Shown: positions 33,094 to 40,779, counted from the first letter of the stretch. The stretch: DNA of 58,906 bases from an uncultured Oscillospiraceae bacterium (GCA_910585815.1 CAJUFJ010000019.1:1-58906), one strand, 5' to 3'. The notes: a model not told the origin generated them from the letters alone. Translations and numbers: made by a program.

Positions 33094-33951
33094 TTACTTG
33101 CTCCTGGCCGCAGCGGGCAGAGCCTGGTAATAAATCGCTTTGACCTTGTTGTCCAGGACGAAAGCGCCATAGCAGATGCGGCCCTCCACCAGAGCGCCGG
33201 AGATGCCAGGCGGGTCCTGGTGGGTGCGGAAGTCCTCCAGCTTTACCGGGGCCACAGTGGCAGAGGGGTGGGCCAGCATAAAGCCGAAGTTCTCAGGCAG
33301 ACGCACGGCGGGGACCTTCACCACCGCCGCACCGTCCATCATGGAGATAACGCCACGCAGGCGCATTTCCTGCCCCACGTCGCTGTCCAGTGTGATGTCC
33401 GGGGACCGCTTCATCAGCGTGTAGACAGCGGGCGTAACCAGCAGCACACGGCCCGTCTCGGGGACCTCTGCGTCATCCAGGGCAAGGGAGGCTTTGGTGA
33501 TCTCCTCAAAGATGTTGGCGGCGGTCAGGGCCAGGGCGGCGGGTTTGTGGCCAGCGTTGGCCGCCATGACGCCATAGGTATAGCTGTCCACCTCGGGGAT
33601 TACCACCTCCCGATTCTGCCGGGCCAGAGCGGAGGCCCCGGCCAGCTGCTGGGCGGTTTCGTCTGTGTCCAGCTTGTCAATGGCGAAGGTGAAACTCCTG
33701 TCCTTATTCAGCGCCATTTCTTCGGTGGTGGCGTCCAGGTCTGCGATAGGTCCAAACCGGCTCCACTGACCATCGGGGACAGGGCCGTTGCGCTTGTAAT
33801 CGTTCATGGTGCTGGTGCTGATCTTATAGACCTTGATGGTATGTGCGCCGGTCCAGTCAAAATCATCGTTGGTCAAGAGAGACTTTTTGCTCTCGTTTTT
33901 GAACTGCTCATCGGTATAAGGTGCGAATTTTGTGACTAAATCAATAGCCAT
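33094..33951 (-). CDS. Phage-type major capsid protein (candidate)
   Basis: A 285-residue protein starting MAIDLVTKFAPYTDEQFKNE. Features recall Firmicute phage coat proteins: an N-terminal arm, a KVYKISTSTMNDYKRNG segment, SFTFAIDKLDTDET, and a LLVTPAVYTLMKRSPDI helix of the kind seen in the A-domain of HK97-fold coats. It follows the scaffold-like gene by 16 bp, the usual phage order. No protease is encoded nearby, so any maturation cleavage would need helper functions. A coat-like role is the best reading, but homology is judged by pattern only. Confidence 0.75.
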   Translation of the reverse strand: MAIDLVTKFAPYTDEQFKNESKKSLLTNDDFDWTGAHTIKVYKISTSTMNDYKRNGPVPDGQWSRFGPIADLDATTEEMALNKDRSFTFAIDKLDTDETAQQLAGASALARQNREVVIPEVDSYTYGVMAANAGHKPAALALTAANIFEEITKASLALDDAEVPETGRVLLVTPAVYTLMKRSPDITLDSDVGQEMRLRGVISMMDGAAVVKVPAVRLPENFGFMLAHPSATVAPVKLEDFRTHQDPPGISGALVEGRICYGAFVLDNKVKAIYYQALPAAARSK

Positions 33952-33967
33952 TTGTCAAATCATCCTC

Positions 33968-34399
33968 TCAGCTTTTCGGTTTGAAAGCTGCCGCGATAAG
34001 GTCATCGGGAGAAGCGCCGCCCCGCATATCCACAGGGGGGATTTTCAGCGGCTCCAGCTGGAGGTTGAAGGCCCCCAGTTCCAGCAGGGCAGACACAGTC
34101 TGTTTAAACTTCTCGCTGTCGGTAGTGTCCAGGATGTCCAACAGGCCCAGGACACTGGAAGCAGCCTTGCCGCCCTTGGACAGCTCCTCCAGGTAGTCCC
34201 GGCAATCAAGACGGGCCTCGCGGGCTTTCAGTGCGGTTTCTCGTTCATCTATGGCGGTCGGCTCCGCTTTGGCCTTCTCGCGGGCCAACCTCTCGCGGAC
34301 GATCTCATTCACTTGTTCCTGGGTGAACATCTTGCCCCCTGTTCCCTCCGGGGTTGGAGTGGCGGTCTGCTGGGTGTTCTGGTTGGTGTTTTCGCTCAT
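33968..34399 (-). CDS. Phage capsid scaffolding protein (DUF4355-like)
   Basis: A 143-residue protein typical of small phage scaffolds: a polar Gln/Thr/Pro-rich N terminus (NTNQNTQQTATPTPEG), a central charged coiled coil (EQVNEIVRERLAREKAKAE, IDERETALKAREARLDCRDYL), and a C terminus with a short amphipathic stretch. The MFTQEQVNEIVRERLAREK block is characteristic of the DUF4355 family. It is the first gene after a promoter and terminator-like hairpin at 34440-34569 and precedes the capsid-like gene. Confidence 0.82.
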   Translation of the reverse strand: MSENTNQNTQQTATPTPEGTGGKMFTQEQVNEIVRERLAREKAKAEPTAIDERETALKAREARLDCRDYLEELSKGGKAASSVLGLLDILDTTDSEKFKQTVSALLELGAFNLQLEPLKIPPVDMRGGASPDDLIAAAFKPKS

Positions 34400-34439
34400 A
34401 AATACCTCCGTTTTACGCCTGGGTAGGCTGAATATATGA

Positions 34440-34534
34440 AAAAAGGCATGAGAACAGCGTTTTTAGCTGTTTCCCATGCCTTTTATTGGCTAGCCCTAAG
34501 TTCAACTTAGGGCGGTACTCATGCCCATTTCAAT
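34440..34534 (-). ncRNA. Candidate leader/attenuator or small RNA before the scaffold gene
   Basis: Transcription from the promoter at 34541-34569 would begin near 34534. The first about 95 nt contain a perfect hairpin (GCCCTAAG/CTTAGGGC, 34493-34513) and then a terminator-like hairpin (GGCATG...CATGCC, about 34447-34480) followed by TTTTTTC on the minus strand. Transcripts would thus stop before the scaffold gene unless antiterminated, or the segment is a stand-alone small RNA. Both hairpins and the T-run are read directly; function is inferred. Confidence 0.6.
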
Positions 34535-34540
34535 AGAACC

Positions 34541-34569
34541 ATTGTACCATACCGGGGGAGTATAGTCAA
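34541..34569 (-). promoter_or_regulatory. Promoter before the scaffold-capsid genes
   Basis: On the minus strand TTGACT (34569-34564), a 17-nt spacer and TACAAT (34546-34541). It lies just after the stop of the 53-residue gene and upstream of the attenuator-like hairpins. Confidence 0.75.
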
Positions 34570-34586
34570 GCGTTTTCCTTGGATTT

Positions 34587-34748
34587 TCAGGGGGTTTCGG
34601 GCTTTTTAGCGGTCAAATATATGTGCTTAAACGGGGGGTGACGGTCACTTTTACGGACTTTTACGTTGTCCAATAAGCTCTGTGAAAAGATGTGGATTAT
34701 ATGGGCCTCCCGTTCCTCCTCCGGTAAGTAGGTAATGGTGATCTTCAT
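34587..34748 (-). CDS. Small hypothetical satellite protein (53 aa)
   Basis: Short ORF beginning MKITITYLPEEEREAHIIHI and ending YLTAKKPETP. Its ATG (34748) overlaps the TGA of the preceding 129-residue gene by 4 bp, the same coupling used across this island, and its codon use is gene-like. The CxxC-free, beta-alpha pattern gives no family hint. It ends 18 bp before the promoter of the scaffold operon. Confidence 0.7.
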   Translation of the reverse strand: MKITITYLPEEEREAHIIHIFSQSLLDNVKVRKSDRHPPFKHIYLTAKKPETP

Positions 34749-35134
34749 TCTATGACCTCCTCAAGCGCTCTACGGCGGCACCGAATACCCCACCGAATAA
34801 GCGTGGAAATCATTTCGTGGTACAAATCCGGCTCCAGGGTGTTGCGGAGTTCCTGCTTCCAGAAACGTACACGGTCGCCCCACTCTCCAGCCTTTGGGGC
34901 AAATGTAAGCTCATGCTGGGTCTTCTCTGGTAAGTTGTCGAAAACGTCCCGGAGCGGCTGCCACTTTGGACCGTAGAACAAACAGCCCTCCATAGTGAAT
35001 CCCCAGTAGCCAAAGCGGACAGCGGGAACGGTATACACTGGCTTAACCTGGACGCCGCTGGCTCCGGCTTTCCGGGCCTTGCGGACCTCTCCGGTCAATC
35101 TGACCGCTGTTGCGATATCTTGCAGAATCTTCAT
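34745..35134 (-). CDS. Hypothetical satellite protein (129 aa)
   Basis: Basic, aromatic-rich protein starting MKILQDIATAVRLTGEVRKA, with FGYWGFTMEGCLFYGPKW in the middle and a helical C terminus (EMISTLIRWGIRCRRRALEE). No membrane segment. It overlaps both neighbours by 4 bp. I do not recognise the family; its position between the Zn-ribbon protein and the capsid module is typical of satellite accessory genes. Confidence 0.7.
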   Translation of the reverse strand: MKILQDIATAVRLTGEVRKARKAGASGVQVKPVYTVPAVRFGYWGFTMEGCLFYGPKWQPLRDVFDNLPEKTQHELTFAPKAGEWGDRVRFWKQELRNTLEPDLYHEMISTLIRWGIRCRRRALEEVIE

Positions 35135-35403
35135 TTGACTTTTTCCTCCGTTTCGTTTATGATGGAGGCGGAAACAGCGTGGTCAACGTGTTCCGTCTCG
35201 CCGTCCTGGGTGTTGGTAGCACCCTGGGCGGCTCTTTTTACTACGCTGGCAATCTCGGCGACGACCTCCCGGTCGGTCTTCCCCGTGAAGCGCTCCGGGA
35301 AAGTCTCACGGGCCTCTGCGCACACTTGGGTCAAGGTACAGTCGCAGACCTCACCGCTGTCCAGGTTCGCCCCGCAATGGGGACAGGTCTTGTAATAGCT
35401 CAT
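35131..35403 (-). CDS. Small zinc-ribbon-like protein (90 aa)
   Basis: The N terminus YKTCPHCGANLDSGEVCDC has four cysteines and a histidine in a CPxCG zinc-ribbon pattern (CPHC then CDC 9 residues later). The rest is polar and helical (DREVVAEIASVVKRAAQG) with an acidic tail. It could bind nucleic acid or a protein partner; no catalytic motif is seen. It is the first gene after the AT-rich region and overlaps the next gene by 4 bp. Confidence 0.72.
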   Translation of the reverse strand: MSYYKTCPHCGANLDSGEVCDCTLTQVCAEARETFPERFTGKTDREVVAEIASVVKRAAQGATNTQDGETEHVDHAVSASIINETEEKVK

Positions 35404-35629
35404 TTTTTCCTTCCTTTTCCGGGGTCATATCCCCCATGATTCTTTCAGCTGGTTCAATTGGTAGGGTTGGTAGTATTGAGTTTCCTATAACTATATAAAA
35501 TATAGGGCTATATCTCTTGCTTCCCTCTTTTATATACTTTCCTATATTCTAATCCACCTAATACACCCTAATAGGTAAAAGTATTGGGGGACAAGGGATT
35601 GGGCTGGGTGGTAACGCTTAAATTGTAAT
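35404..35629. other. AT-rich region with iteron-like repeats (candidate replication origin)
   Basis: A 226-bp gap between the VapE-like gene and the next operon gene. It holds three CTAAT(A/C) repeats spaced 9 and 10 bp (35549, 35558, 35568) and a very AT-rich stretch with TATATA/CTATAT tracts (about 35483-35550). In phage satellites the origin commonly lies beside the primase/helicase gene. No ORF. Origin function is inference. Confidence 0.45.
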
Positions 35630-37002
35630 TCACCTGGTCCCCACCTTCCCAACCCAATTTTGGGTAAAATGCCTCATTGGGAGAAAGTACTCATTGATTC
35701 CGTGCATCAGCCTGGTAGTCCTTTCGGCGCTCTCTGGCTTGGTATCCCCACCCACCAGACCATCAACCACCCTTGTGAGGGCCTTTCCCACCCTCCGGGC
35801 ATCAGCGTTTCCGGGCATGTACTTAGCCACCTCACTGGCCCGCCACCACTCCCACTGACTGACAGGAATGGAATAGTCCAGCAGCGCCCTGATCTCCACC
35901 TCGTAGGGTAAGGGGGCCTCAAATTCCCGGTTGTCCGCCTGGAGTTCTTTTATCTCCTCATCATCCAGCCGGAAGAAATTGTGGTCAGATTGATACATGT
36001 CATAGGTTTGGAACCACACCTGATTGACCCACTCAGGCCGCAGGGAAAACAAGGCCTTTTTGTCGATGTTGGTAACAGGGATGGTCCAGAACCGGCGGCT
36101 TCCGGTTTCGTCCTTCAGGTAGTCCTTGGGGTTGACCGTGCCGCAGAAGCTTGTCCGCCGGGGTGTCCGGCTGTCCCGCTTGGCGTAGGGCATTCTAATC
36201 CGGTCCTCTGGCCGGGTGACAAAGGCTTTCAAGCTCATCTGTTCCTTTTTGAGAGTGCTGTCCAGCTCCCCCAGCTCCGTGATCCAGCCGCTGAGGGCGG
36301 TTATCAGGCTGTCCTTGCTGCCCATATCCACCACAGCGCCCTCCACAAACCAGCGGGGGAATGGTGCCATAATACGGAAGAAAGAGGTCTTAGCAAGCCC
36401 CTGGGGGCCTTGCAGAACAAGAACGCCATCGGCCCCTATGGGCCTGTCTTCACGATTCAAGCCCAAAGCCACACACTGGCAGAACCATTTACATATGTAA
36501 GTCTGGTGCTTGACATCGGTAACGCCCAAAATGCGGTAGATTTCCGGGAAACGGTCCTCACCGTCCCAAGTGCCGCCGGTCAGATAGGTCTCGACCGGGT
36601 TGTACCTGTTTTGGTCTGCGATACAGCTCAGGCACCCGTCAATGGTCTGAGGGGTAACCCCCTGAAGCCCAGTTCACGGAGGTAATCCATAAGGTAGACG
36701 GGCAGGACGTTGCTGGCGTTGTCGGTGGAGTAGCAGGCCGGGAGGCCGTCCACCTCCACCTCCTTCAGCAGCTGGTTATATTTCAGGGTGACACCCAGCT
36801 CCTGGAGGGCGGTCTTGACACTTTCAACGCCGACCCGCTTCTCTGGCTCCGCCTGCTTCCGAGTGGAAAGGGATTCCCCCCTGTCCATCATCCGGCGGGC
36901 ATTGGTGACAATCTCCTCCATAGAATGGCCGTCGGCCAGCAGGCTTTGAATTTCCTCCAGGGGCAGGCCGTGCTCTACCAGAAATGAAACATTGTCATTC
37001 AA
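35630..37002 (-). pseudogene. VapE-type replication protein gene, frameshifted
   Basis: Two overlapping frames join into one VapE-family protein of about 457 residues. The N-terminal frame (36628-37002, TTG start) reads NQLLKEVEVDGLPACYSTDN and ends GFRG. In the -1 frame the sequence continues VTPQTIDGCLSCIADQNRY and TGGTWDGEDRFPEIYRILG, then the ATPase part with Walker A (LQGPQGLAKTSFF), ITELGEL and GTVNPKDYLKDETGSRRFW. The shift is at a run of five C (36658-36662, G on the coding strand). VapE/D5-like ATPases unwind or prime DNA for satellite replication. A real mutation, a sequencing error or programmed -1 slippage are all possible. Confidence 0.8.
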
Positions 37003-37319
37003 TCGACATCCACCCCAGCTTCCAGAGCCTGCATCATCTCAATTAGGTCCAGGGGTGCGCCCTGCTCCTCTCCGTTGCAGTCATCCCACAGACTGTCCAG
37101 ATTAAAAGCGATGGTGCGCCGCTGAGCCTTGCCGATCTCCAGAACCTTGAGCCCGCGGCGTTTGCAGATACGGTCGATGACCTCCTTGCTTGACATTTCA
37201 AGCAGGCCAGCCGACCGCAGCTGTTCTTTGGTCAAAGTGATAGGTTCCTCCCGGTTGGTTTCGGTTTCAGGGTCCCAAACCTGGACATAGAACCGCAGCA
37301 GATGAATTTCAACTTTCAT
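36999..37319 (-). CDS. Hypothetical satellite protein (106 aa)
   Basis: Starts MKVEIHLLRFYVQVWDPETE, has a helix-turn-helix-like central part (EVIDRICKRRGLKVLEIGKA) and an acidic C terminus (APLDLIEMMQALEAGVDVD). It overlaps the excisionase-like gene upstream and the VapE-like gene downstream by 4 bp each, so all three are translated as a unit. No named family recognised. Confidence 0.7.
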   Translation of the reverse strand: MKVEIHLLRFYVQVWDPETETNREEPITLTKEQLRSAGLLEMSSKEVIDRICKRRGLKVLEIGKAQRRTIAFNLDSLWDDCNGEEQGAPLDLIEMMQALEAGVDVD

Positions 37320-37516
37320 AAAAGAATCCCTCCATTATTCTGGTCCAGCCACGCTTGCAGCGCGGCCCGGTTGATTCGGACAGCCCGCCCCAGGCGTATC
37401 GCCGGGAATCCATCGACGTGCGTCAGCTGATACATCGTATCCCGGCCCAGTTGCAGCAGCTCCGCCGCCTGTGAGACGGTCAGCAGCATAGGGTTTTCCT
37501 TGACATTGCTCGGCAT
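37316..37516 (-). CDS. Excisionase-type (MerR-like) DNA-binding protein
   Basis: A 66-residue helix-turn-helix protein of the excisionase/AlpA type: MLLTVSQAAELLQLGRDTMY, then FPAIRLGRAVRINRAALQAW with the wing and DNA-contacting arginines, ending LDQNNGG. Such proteins bend DNA during excision or activate satellite early genes. ATG 37516 is followed by a second ATG at codon 10. It lies next to the Cro-like gene, upstream of the replication gene. Confidence 0.85.
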   Translation of the reverse strand: MPSNVKENPMLLTVSQAAELLQLGRDTMYQLTHVDGFPAIRLGRAVRINRAALQAWLDQNNGGILL

Positions 37517-37518
37517 GG

Positions 37519-37716
37519 TTACACCTCCTCCAGTAGTTCAGTGGGGTCTACGCCCAGCGCCTTAGCGATTCGGCCCAGGGTGGCGGGCCTAACTCCTTTT
37601 CCCACGATTGCATTTTGCACCGTGGGCCGTGGGAGCCCAGCAGCGGCGGGAAGGTCGGCACTATTCATGCAGGCCCGCGCCATTGCCAGCTCTAGTTTTT
37701 TACGGTTTACTTTCAT
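37519..37716 (-). CDS. Small Cro-like HTH regulator
   Basis: A 65-residue XRE-type protein: LELAMARACMNSADLPAAAG, LPRPTVQNAIVGKGVRPATL, IAKALGVDPTELLEEV. It has a complete helix-turn-helix and little else, as Cro proteins do. ATG 37716 follows GGCGGTGAG. It is the first gene of the leftward operon and faces the rightward repressor gene, giving a CI/Cro-like switch. Confidence 0.85.
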   Translation of the reverse strand: MKVNRKKLELAMARACMNSADLPAAAGLPRPTVQNAIVGKGVRPATLGRIAKALGVDPTELLEEV

Positions 37717-37857
37717 TTGATTCTCACCGCCTTCGTTTGATTGTGTCATCATCATAACACAGTCGTTTGAAGATATCAATGGGTTGGATAAAATTTTTGT
37801 ATTCAATTGATTGTATTTTGTGCCATGGTGTGTTATAGTAATTATGGGGTGATGTAA
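37717..37857. promoter_or_regulatory. Divergent switch region of the satellite
   Basis: Leftward promoter TTGATA (37780-37775)-17 nt-TATGAT before the Cro-like gene and rightward TTGTAT-17 nt-TATAGT before the repressor gene. Candidate operators include a repeated TTGTATT element (TTGTATTCAATTGATTGTATT), a CAATTG core palindrome, repeated CGTTTGA motifs and a GTGT...ACAC inverted repeat. This resembles a lysogeny-type switch. Confidence 0.7.
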
Positions 37858-38436
37858 ATGACTGTAGGACAGCGCATAAAGGAAGCTCGGAAGATAGCCA
37901 AACTTACACAGCGGGAGCTTGCCGAAAAGGCCGGAACTGCAACAGGCACGATACAGCAGTATGAACTTGGTAAACGCCAGCCCCGCCTTCAACAGCTTAG
38001 ACAGATTGCACAAGTTCTAGATGCTGATGTTGTATACCTAATATCAGGTCAAACCTCTGCTGAGGTAGAGCAAGGGATATTAGCCCAAGCAGAAGCAGAG
38101 GCAAAATACTACGTGAAAGGGCGCTTTGCGGAGGCCGAGACCTGGAAATCCCGGAAAGATGAAATAGGTGAAGATTTGGCGAAACTGAATGATGACGGAC
38201 AGATAGAGGCGGTAAAACGTGTAAAGGAGCTTACGCGGTTAGATGAATACCGCCGGGGGACCGAACTGTCCCCGCTCTCCGCTGGAATCAAGGTATATGG
38301 AGAAGGTCCCACCGGGTCATTTCTTCCCGTCTCTCAGCCGCCCTCAGCGCCCCCACAATCGCCCCTAGCGCCGCAGGAGGGTACAAGTACCACCCCGCCC
38401 CCGGAGGGCGCTGAGGGACCGCAGGAGGGGGAGTAG
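37858..38436 (+). CDS. XRE-family repressor of the satellite
   Basis: A 192-residue protein. The N-terminal HTH is complete (MTVGQRIKEARKIAKLTQRE, ATGTIQQYELGKRQPRLQQL, IAQVLDADVVYLI). The middle is helical and charged (AEAETWKSRKDEIGEDLAKL); the C terminus is Pro/Glu-rich and probably unstructured. It is the only plus-strand gene in the middle of the island and faces the Cro-like gene, so it likely keeps the replication operon off. No LexA-type protease domain is present, so induction would need another signal such as a helper-phage protein. Confidence 0.88.
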   Translation: MTVGQRIKEARKIAKLTQRELAEKAGTATGTIQQYELGKRQPRLQQLRQIAQVLDADVVYLISGQTSAEVEQGILAQAEAEAKYYVKGRFAEAETWKSRKDEIGEDLAKLNDDGQIEAVKRVKELTRLDEYRRGTELSPLSAGIKVYGEGPTGSFLPVSQPPSAPPQSPLAPQEGTSTTPPPEGAEGPQEGE

Positions 38437-38481
38437 GGGGGCGAATTTGCCCCCTTGGTACAAGGAGCCAGGATAAAAGGA

Positions 38482-38520
38482 AACCGTCCCAACTGGCATT
38501 GAAACGCCAGCAGGGACGGC
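38482..38520 (+). terminator. Hairpin after the repressor gene
   Basis: CCGTCCC-AACTGGC (38486-38499) pairs with GCCAGC-AGGGACGG (38508-38520). It lies between the convergent repressor and toxin-like genes. The T-run is poor, so it may simply block read-through. Confidence 0.5.
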
Positions 38521-38523
38521 AAG

Positions 38524-38874
38524 CTACTCCTTATGATATTTGTGGGTTGGGTCCAGCCGCAAAACGACGAATTGAGCTTCTTCGATGATTCCGTGTATGC
38601 GGAAAACCTCTCCTATCCCATAATGGATGACTTGGCTGCCGCAAAAGGTGTCGTTTGTGTCTGATTTTCTTCTATACCGCCGCTCTACTTGTTCAAAAGA
38701 CATTTGCGACGCAAGGTTAAGAAACGCTTGAAATTCTTTAAGCTGCTGCTTATCCAAATCCGAAAAAGTGTATCCGTTTTGCAGTTTATATCGAAAACAG
38801 ATCGAAAAGGGTACAGAAAGACGGTTCGAAAGGCGTTCTAACGGCCTTTTCGTTTCTTTGGTAAGTTTTGGCAT
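38524..38874 (-). CDS. Possible toxin partner of the Panacea-domain protein
   Basis: A 116-residue basic protein. Its C terminus (YGIGEVFRIHGIIEEAQFVV then LRLDPTHKYHKE) has the strand-rich ending and DPxHK motif seen in small toxin or phage-defence proteins I cannot name. Its ATG overlaps the stop of the Panacea-domain gene (1-bp overlap at 38874), the usual antitoxin-then-toxin order in PanAT modules. I infer a toxin role from this linkage alone. It is low in GC compared with the host. Confidence 0.6.
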   Translation of the reverse strand: MPKLTKETKRPLERLSNRLSVPFSICFRYKLQNGYTFSDLDKQQLKEFQAFLNLASQMSFEQVERRYRRKSDTNDTFCGSQVIHYGIGEVFRIHGIIEEAQFVVLRLDPTHKYHKE

Positions 38875-39317
38875 TACGCATCTCCGCCCGCATAAATGCT
38901 TCGGTAGTATTCAGCCATGTCAGAATGAGAAATCATGACGCTGCAGTTCTCATTGGGTGCGTATCCCAAACGAGCCTTTTTCCAAGGTGGTTCAGAGTGC
39001 GAAAGGGCTTCCAGTCCATTTGCCGACATATTTCCATAGGTTTCCCATACACTTTCCAGTAATGATTCTTCTTCCAATGTGAACAAATCAACCGGTGGAT
39101 TTTTGGGGATATAGTCAAACCCATACTCTCTATATTTGGTGTAGAGCTCCCGGCAAACCGGCCCATGAACCCATGCTTCAAATTCAGCGGTACTAATAGG
39201 CTGAGGACCAATGGCAAGGCTCCACGCCTGAGCATAATAGCACAATTTTTGCAGCTTTTTATGTGTCATCTTCTCCTTTGCGAGAAACCAATTCGCAACA
39301 TCAAATACGCTGGCCAT
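38874..39317 (-). CDS. Panacea-domain (DUF4065) protein, probable antitoxin
   Basis: A 147-residue protein of the SocA/GepA-like Panacea family: VFDVANWFLAKEKMTHKKLQ, KLCYYAQAWSLAIGPQPIST, FEAWVHGPVCRELYTKYREY, and a C-terminal MISHSDMAEYYRSIY. Panacea proteins act as hyperpromiscuous antitoxins (PanA) paired with varied toxins. ATG 39317 has AGGGAGGTG 5 nt upstream, and a candidate promoter TTGACG-18 nt-AATAAT lies before it. The downstream 116-residue gene is a plausible partner. In satellites such modules stabilise the island or give phage defence. Confidence 0.82.
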   Translation of the reverse strand: MASVFDVANWFLAKEKMTHKKLQKLCYYAQAWSLAIGPQPISTAEFEAWVHGPVCRELYTKYREYGFDYIPKNPPVDLFTLEEESLLESVWETYGNMSANGLEALSHSEPPWKKARLGYAPNENCSVMISHSDMAEYYRSIYAGGDA

Positions 39318-39547
39318 AATAACACCTCCCTACGTAGTTATTATTGCACAGACAAGTTGTACACGTCAATACATTAAGGGATAAAAATTTTTCCAAAGCG
39401 TCAAGGCAAAATAAAACCGCCTGGAGTGCTGCTAACGCTCCAGACGGCAAAAGGCGCACAAATACCACAGCAGTCAACTATGACACTTGTACGGACATAT
39501 TATACTCTTTTTGTGCCGTGGTGTCAAGAAATAGGAGGTAAAACACT
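39318..39547. promoter_or_regulatory. Intergenic region between Panacea and integrase genes
   Basis: Holds the leftward TTGACG-18 nt-AATAAT promoter of the Panacea gene (near 39330-39362), a CTACGTAG palindrome at its start, and a strong hairpin CCGCCTGGAG...GCTCCAGACGG (39418-39448) whose minus-strand T-rich side (GGTTTTATTTT) would stop leftward transcripts. TATACT at about 39501-39506 may be the -10 of the integrase promoter; no good -35 is seen. AGGAGG precedes ATG 39548. Confidence 0.55.
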
Positions 39548-40720
39548 ATGTCACAGAGGAAAAATGCAAAAGGCGGCGGGACGATCCGGAAAAAGACGGT
39601 CATCCGCAACGGCAGGGAATACACCTACTGGGAGGCCCGTGTCACCGTGGGCCGGGACCCTGGAACCGGGCGGCAGGTCCAGCGCTCTTTTACAGGCAAG
39701 ACGCAGGCGGAAGTCCGCAAGAGGATGCAGGCGGCTGCGGTCGCCGTGGATGAGGGCACCTATACCGCCCCCCAGCGGATGACCGTGGGCCAGTGGCTGG
39801 ACGTATGGGTCAGGGACTATCTGACCGGCGTGAAGGCTTCCACGGCGGAGAATTACCGCTATAACATCCGCCTGCATATCAAGCCCGCGCTGGGAGCCGT
39901 CCGGCTGGCGGACCTCCACCCCCACGCGGTACAAGGCTTCATTAACGACCTGGGCCTGGCCCCCACCACGACAGCATTGGTTTGCGGCATCCTGAGCGGA
40001 GCCCTGGAAAAGGCCGTGGAGCTGGATTACATCCCCAAGAATCCAGTCCGGCGGTGTGAGCTGCCCCGTCAGGAGCAAAAGGAGATACACCCCCTCAATG
40101 ACCATCAGCTGGCCACCCTCTTGGCGGCGGCGAAAGGCAGCAGCATAGAGCACATCGTTATCGTCTCGCTCTTTACTGGCCTCCGGCTGTCTGAGGTGCT
40201 GGGCCTCACTTGGGAGGCCATAGATTTTGACAGCGGAACGATCACCGTAGACAGGCAGCTGGCCCCAGATGCACAGCGCAAGGCGGGGGTGCTCTTTACC
40301 ACGCCCAAAAGCCATAAAGCCAGGATGGTATCTGCCGCCGGCTCTGTCCTGTCCACACTGAAGCTCCAGAGACAGCGGCAAGCGGAGATGCAGCTAAAGG
40401 CGGGGTCAGTATGGAGCAACCCGGGCGGGCTTGTCTTCACCAACGAGATAGGCGGGCCCATGTCCCAGCGGAATGTTCAGGCACGCTTTAAGTCGCTGAC
40501 AAAGGCCGCTGGCCTGGATGGCGTCCGCTTCCACGATACCCGCCACACATACGCTGTGAACGCCCTCCGGGCCGGGGATGACGTCAAGACCGTCCAGGGC
40601 AACCTGGGGCACGCTACCGCCGCCTTTACGCTGGACCGGTATGGGCATGTCACAGAGCGCATGAGACGGGACAGCGCCGCCCGCATGGAGAGCTTTATTA
40701 AAAATGCCTTGAATTTGTAA
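39548..40720 (+). CDS. Tyrosine-type integrase of the satellite
   Basis: A 390-residue site-specific recombinase. N-terminal arm-binding domain (GGTIRKKTVIRNGREYTYWE), core-binding SAM-like domain (TVGQWLDVWVRDYLTGVKAS) and catalytic domain with the active residues in FTGLRLSEVLGLTW (Arg), HDTRHTYAV (His, Arg), LGHATAAFTLDRYGHV (His, nucleophile Tyr). All are intact, so the enzyme should be active. It reads outward toward the right att repeat, 88 bp away. Its stop codon lies in the first copy of the arm-type repeat. Confidence 0.95.
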   Translation: MSQRKNAKGGGTIRKKTVIRNGREYTYWEARVTVGRDPGTGRQVQRSFTGKTQAEVRKRMQAAAVAVDEGTYTAPQRMTVGQWLDVWVRDYLTGVKASTAENYRYNIRLHIKPALGAVRLADLHPHAVQGFINDLGLAPTTTALVCGILSGALEKAVELDYIPKNPVRRCELPRQEQKEIHPLNDHQLATLLAAAKGSSIEHIVIVSLFTGLRLSEVLGLTWEAIDFDSGTITVDRQLAPDAQRKAGVLFTTPKSHKARMVSAAGSVLSTLKLQRQRQAEMQLKAGSVWSNPGGLVFTNEIGGPMSQRNVQARFKSLTKAAGLDGVRFHDTRHTYAVNALRAGDDVKTVQGNLGHATAAFTLDRYGHVTERMRRDSAARMESFIKNALNL

Positions 40721-40741
40721 AGGGAAAATTAAAGGGAAAAC
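40718..40741 (+). repeat. Right arm-type tandem repeat
   Basis: TAAAGGGAAAA (40718-40728) and TTAAAGGGAAAAC (40729-40741), spaced 12 bp, matching the pair at 31750-31773. It overlaps the integrase stop codon. Confidence 0.6.
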
Positions 40742-40742
40742 A

Positions 40743-40779
40743 AGGGCCAAAGCGGAGCAAAAACCGCTCTGGCCCTTGA
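40743..40779 (+). terminator. Hairpin terminator after the integrase
   Basis: AAGGGCCAAAGCGG pairs with CCGCTCTGGCCCTT (one mismatch) around AGCAAAAA, followed by GATATTT. It lies between the arm repeats and the att core. Confidence 0.6.

Noticed and set aside
34440..34534. CRISPR-like or repeat array near the satellite
   Set aside because: Only two unrelated hairpins are present, with no regularly spaced direct repeats.
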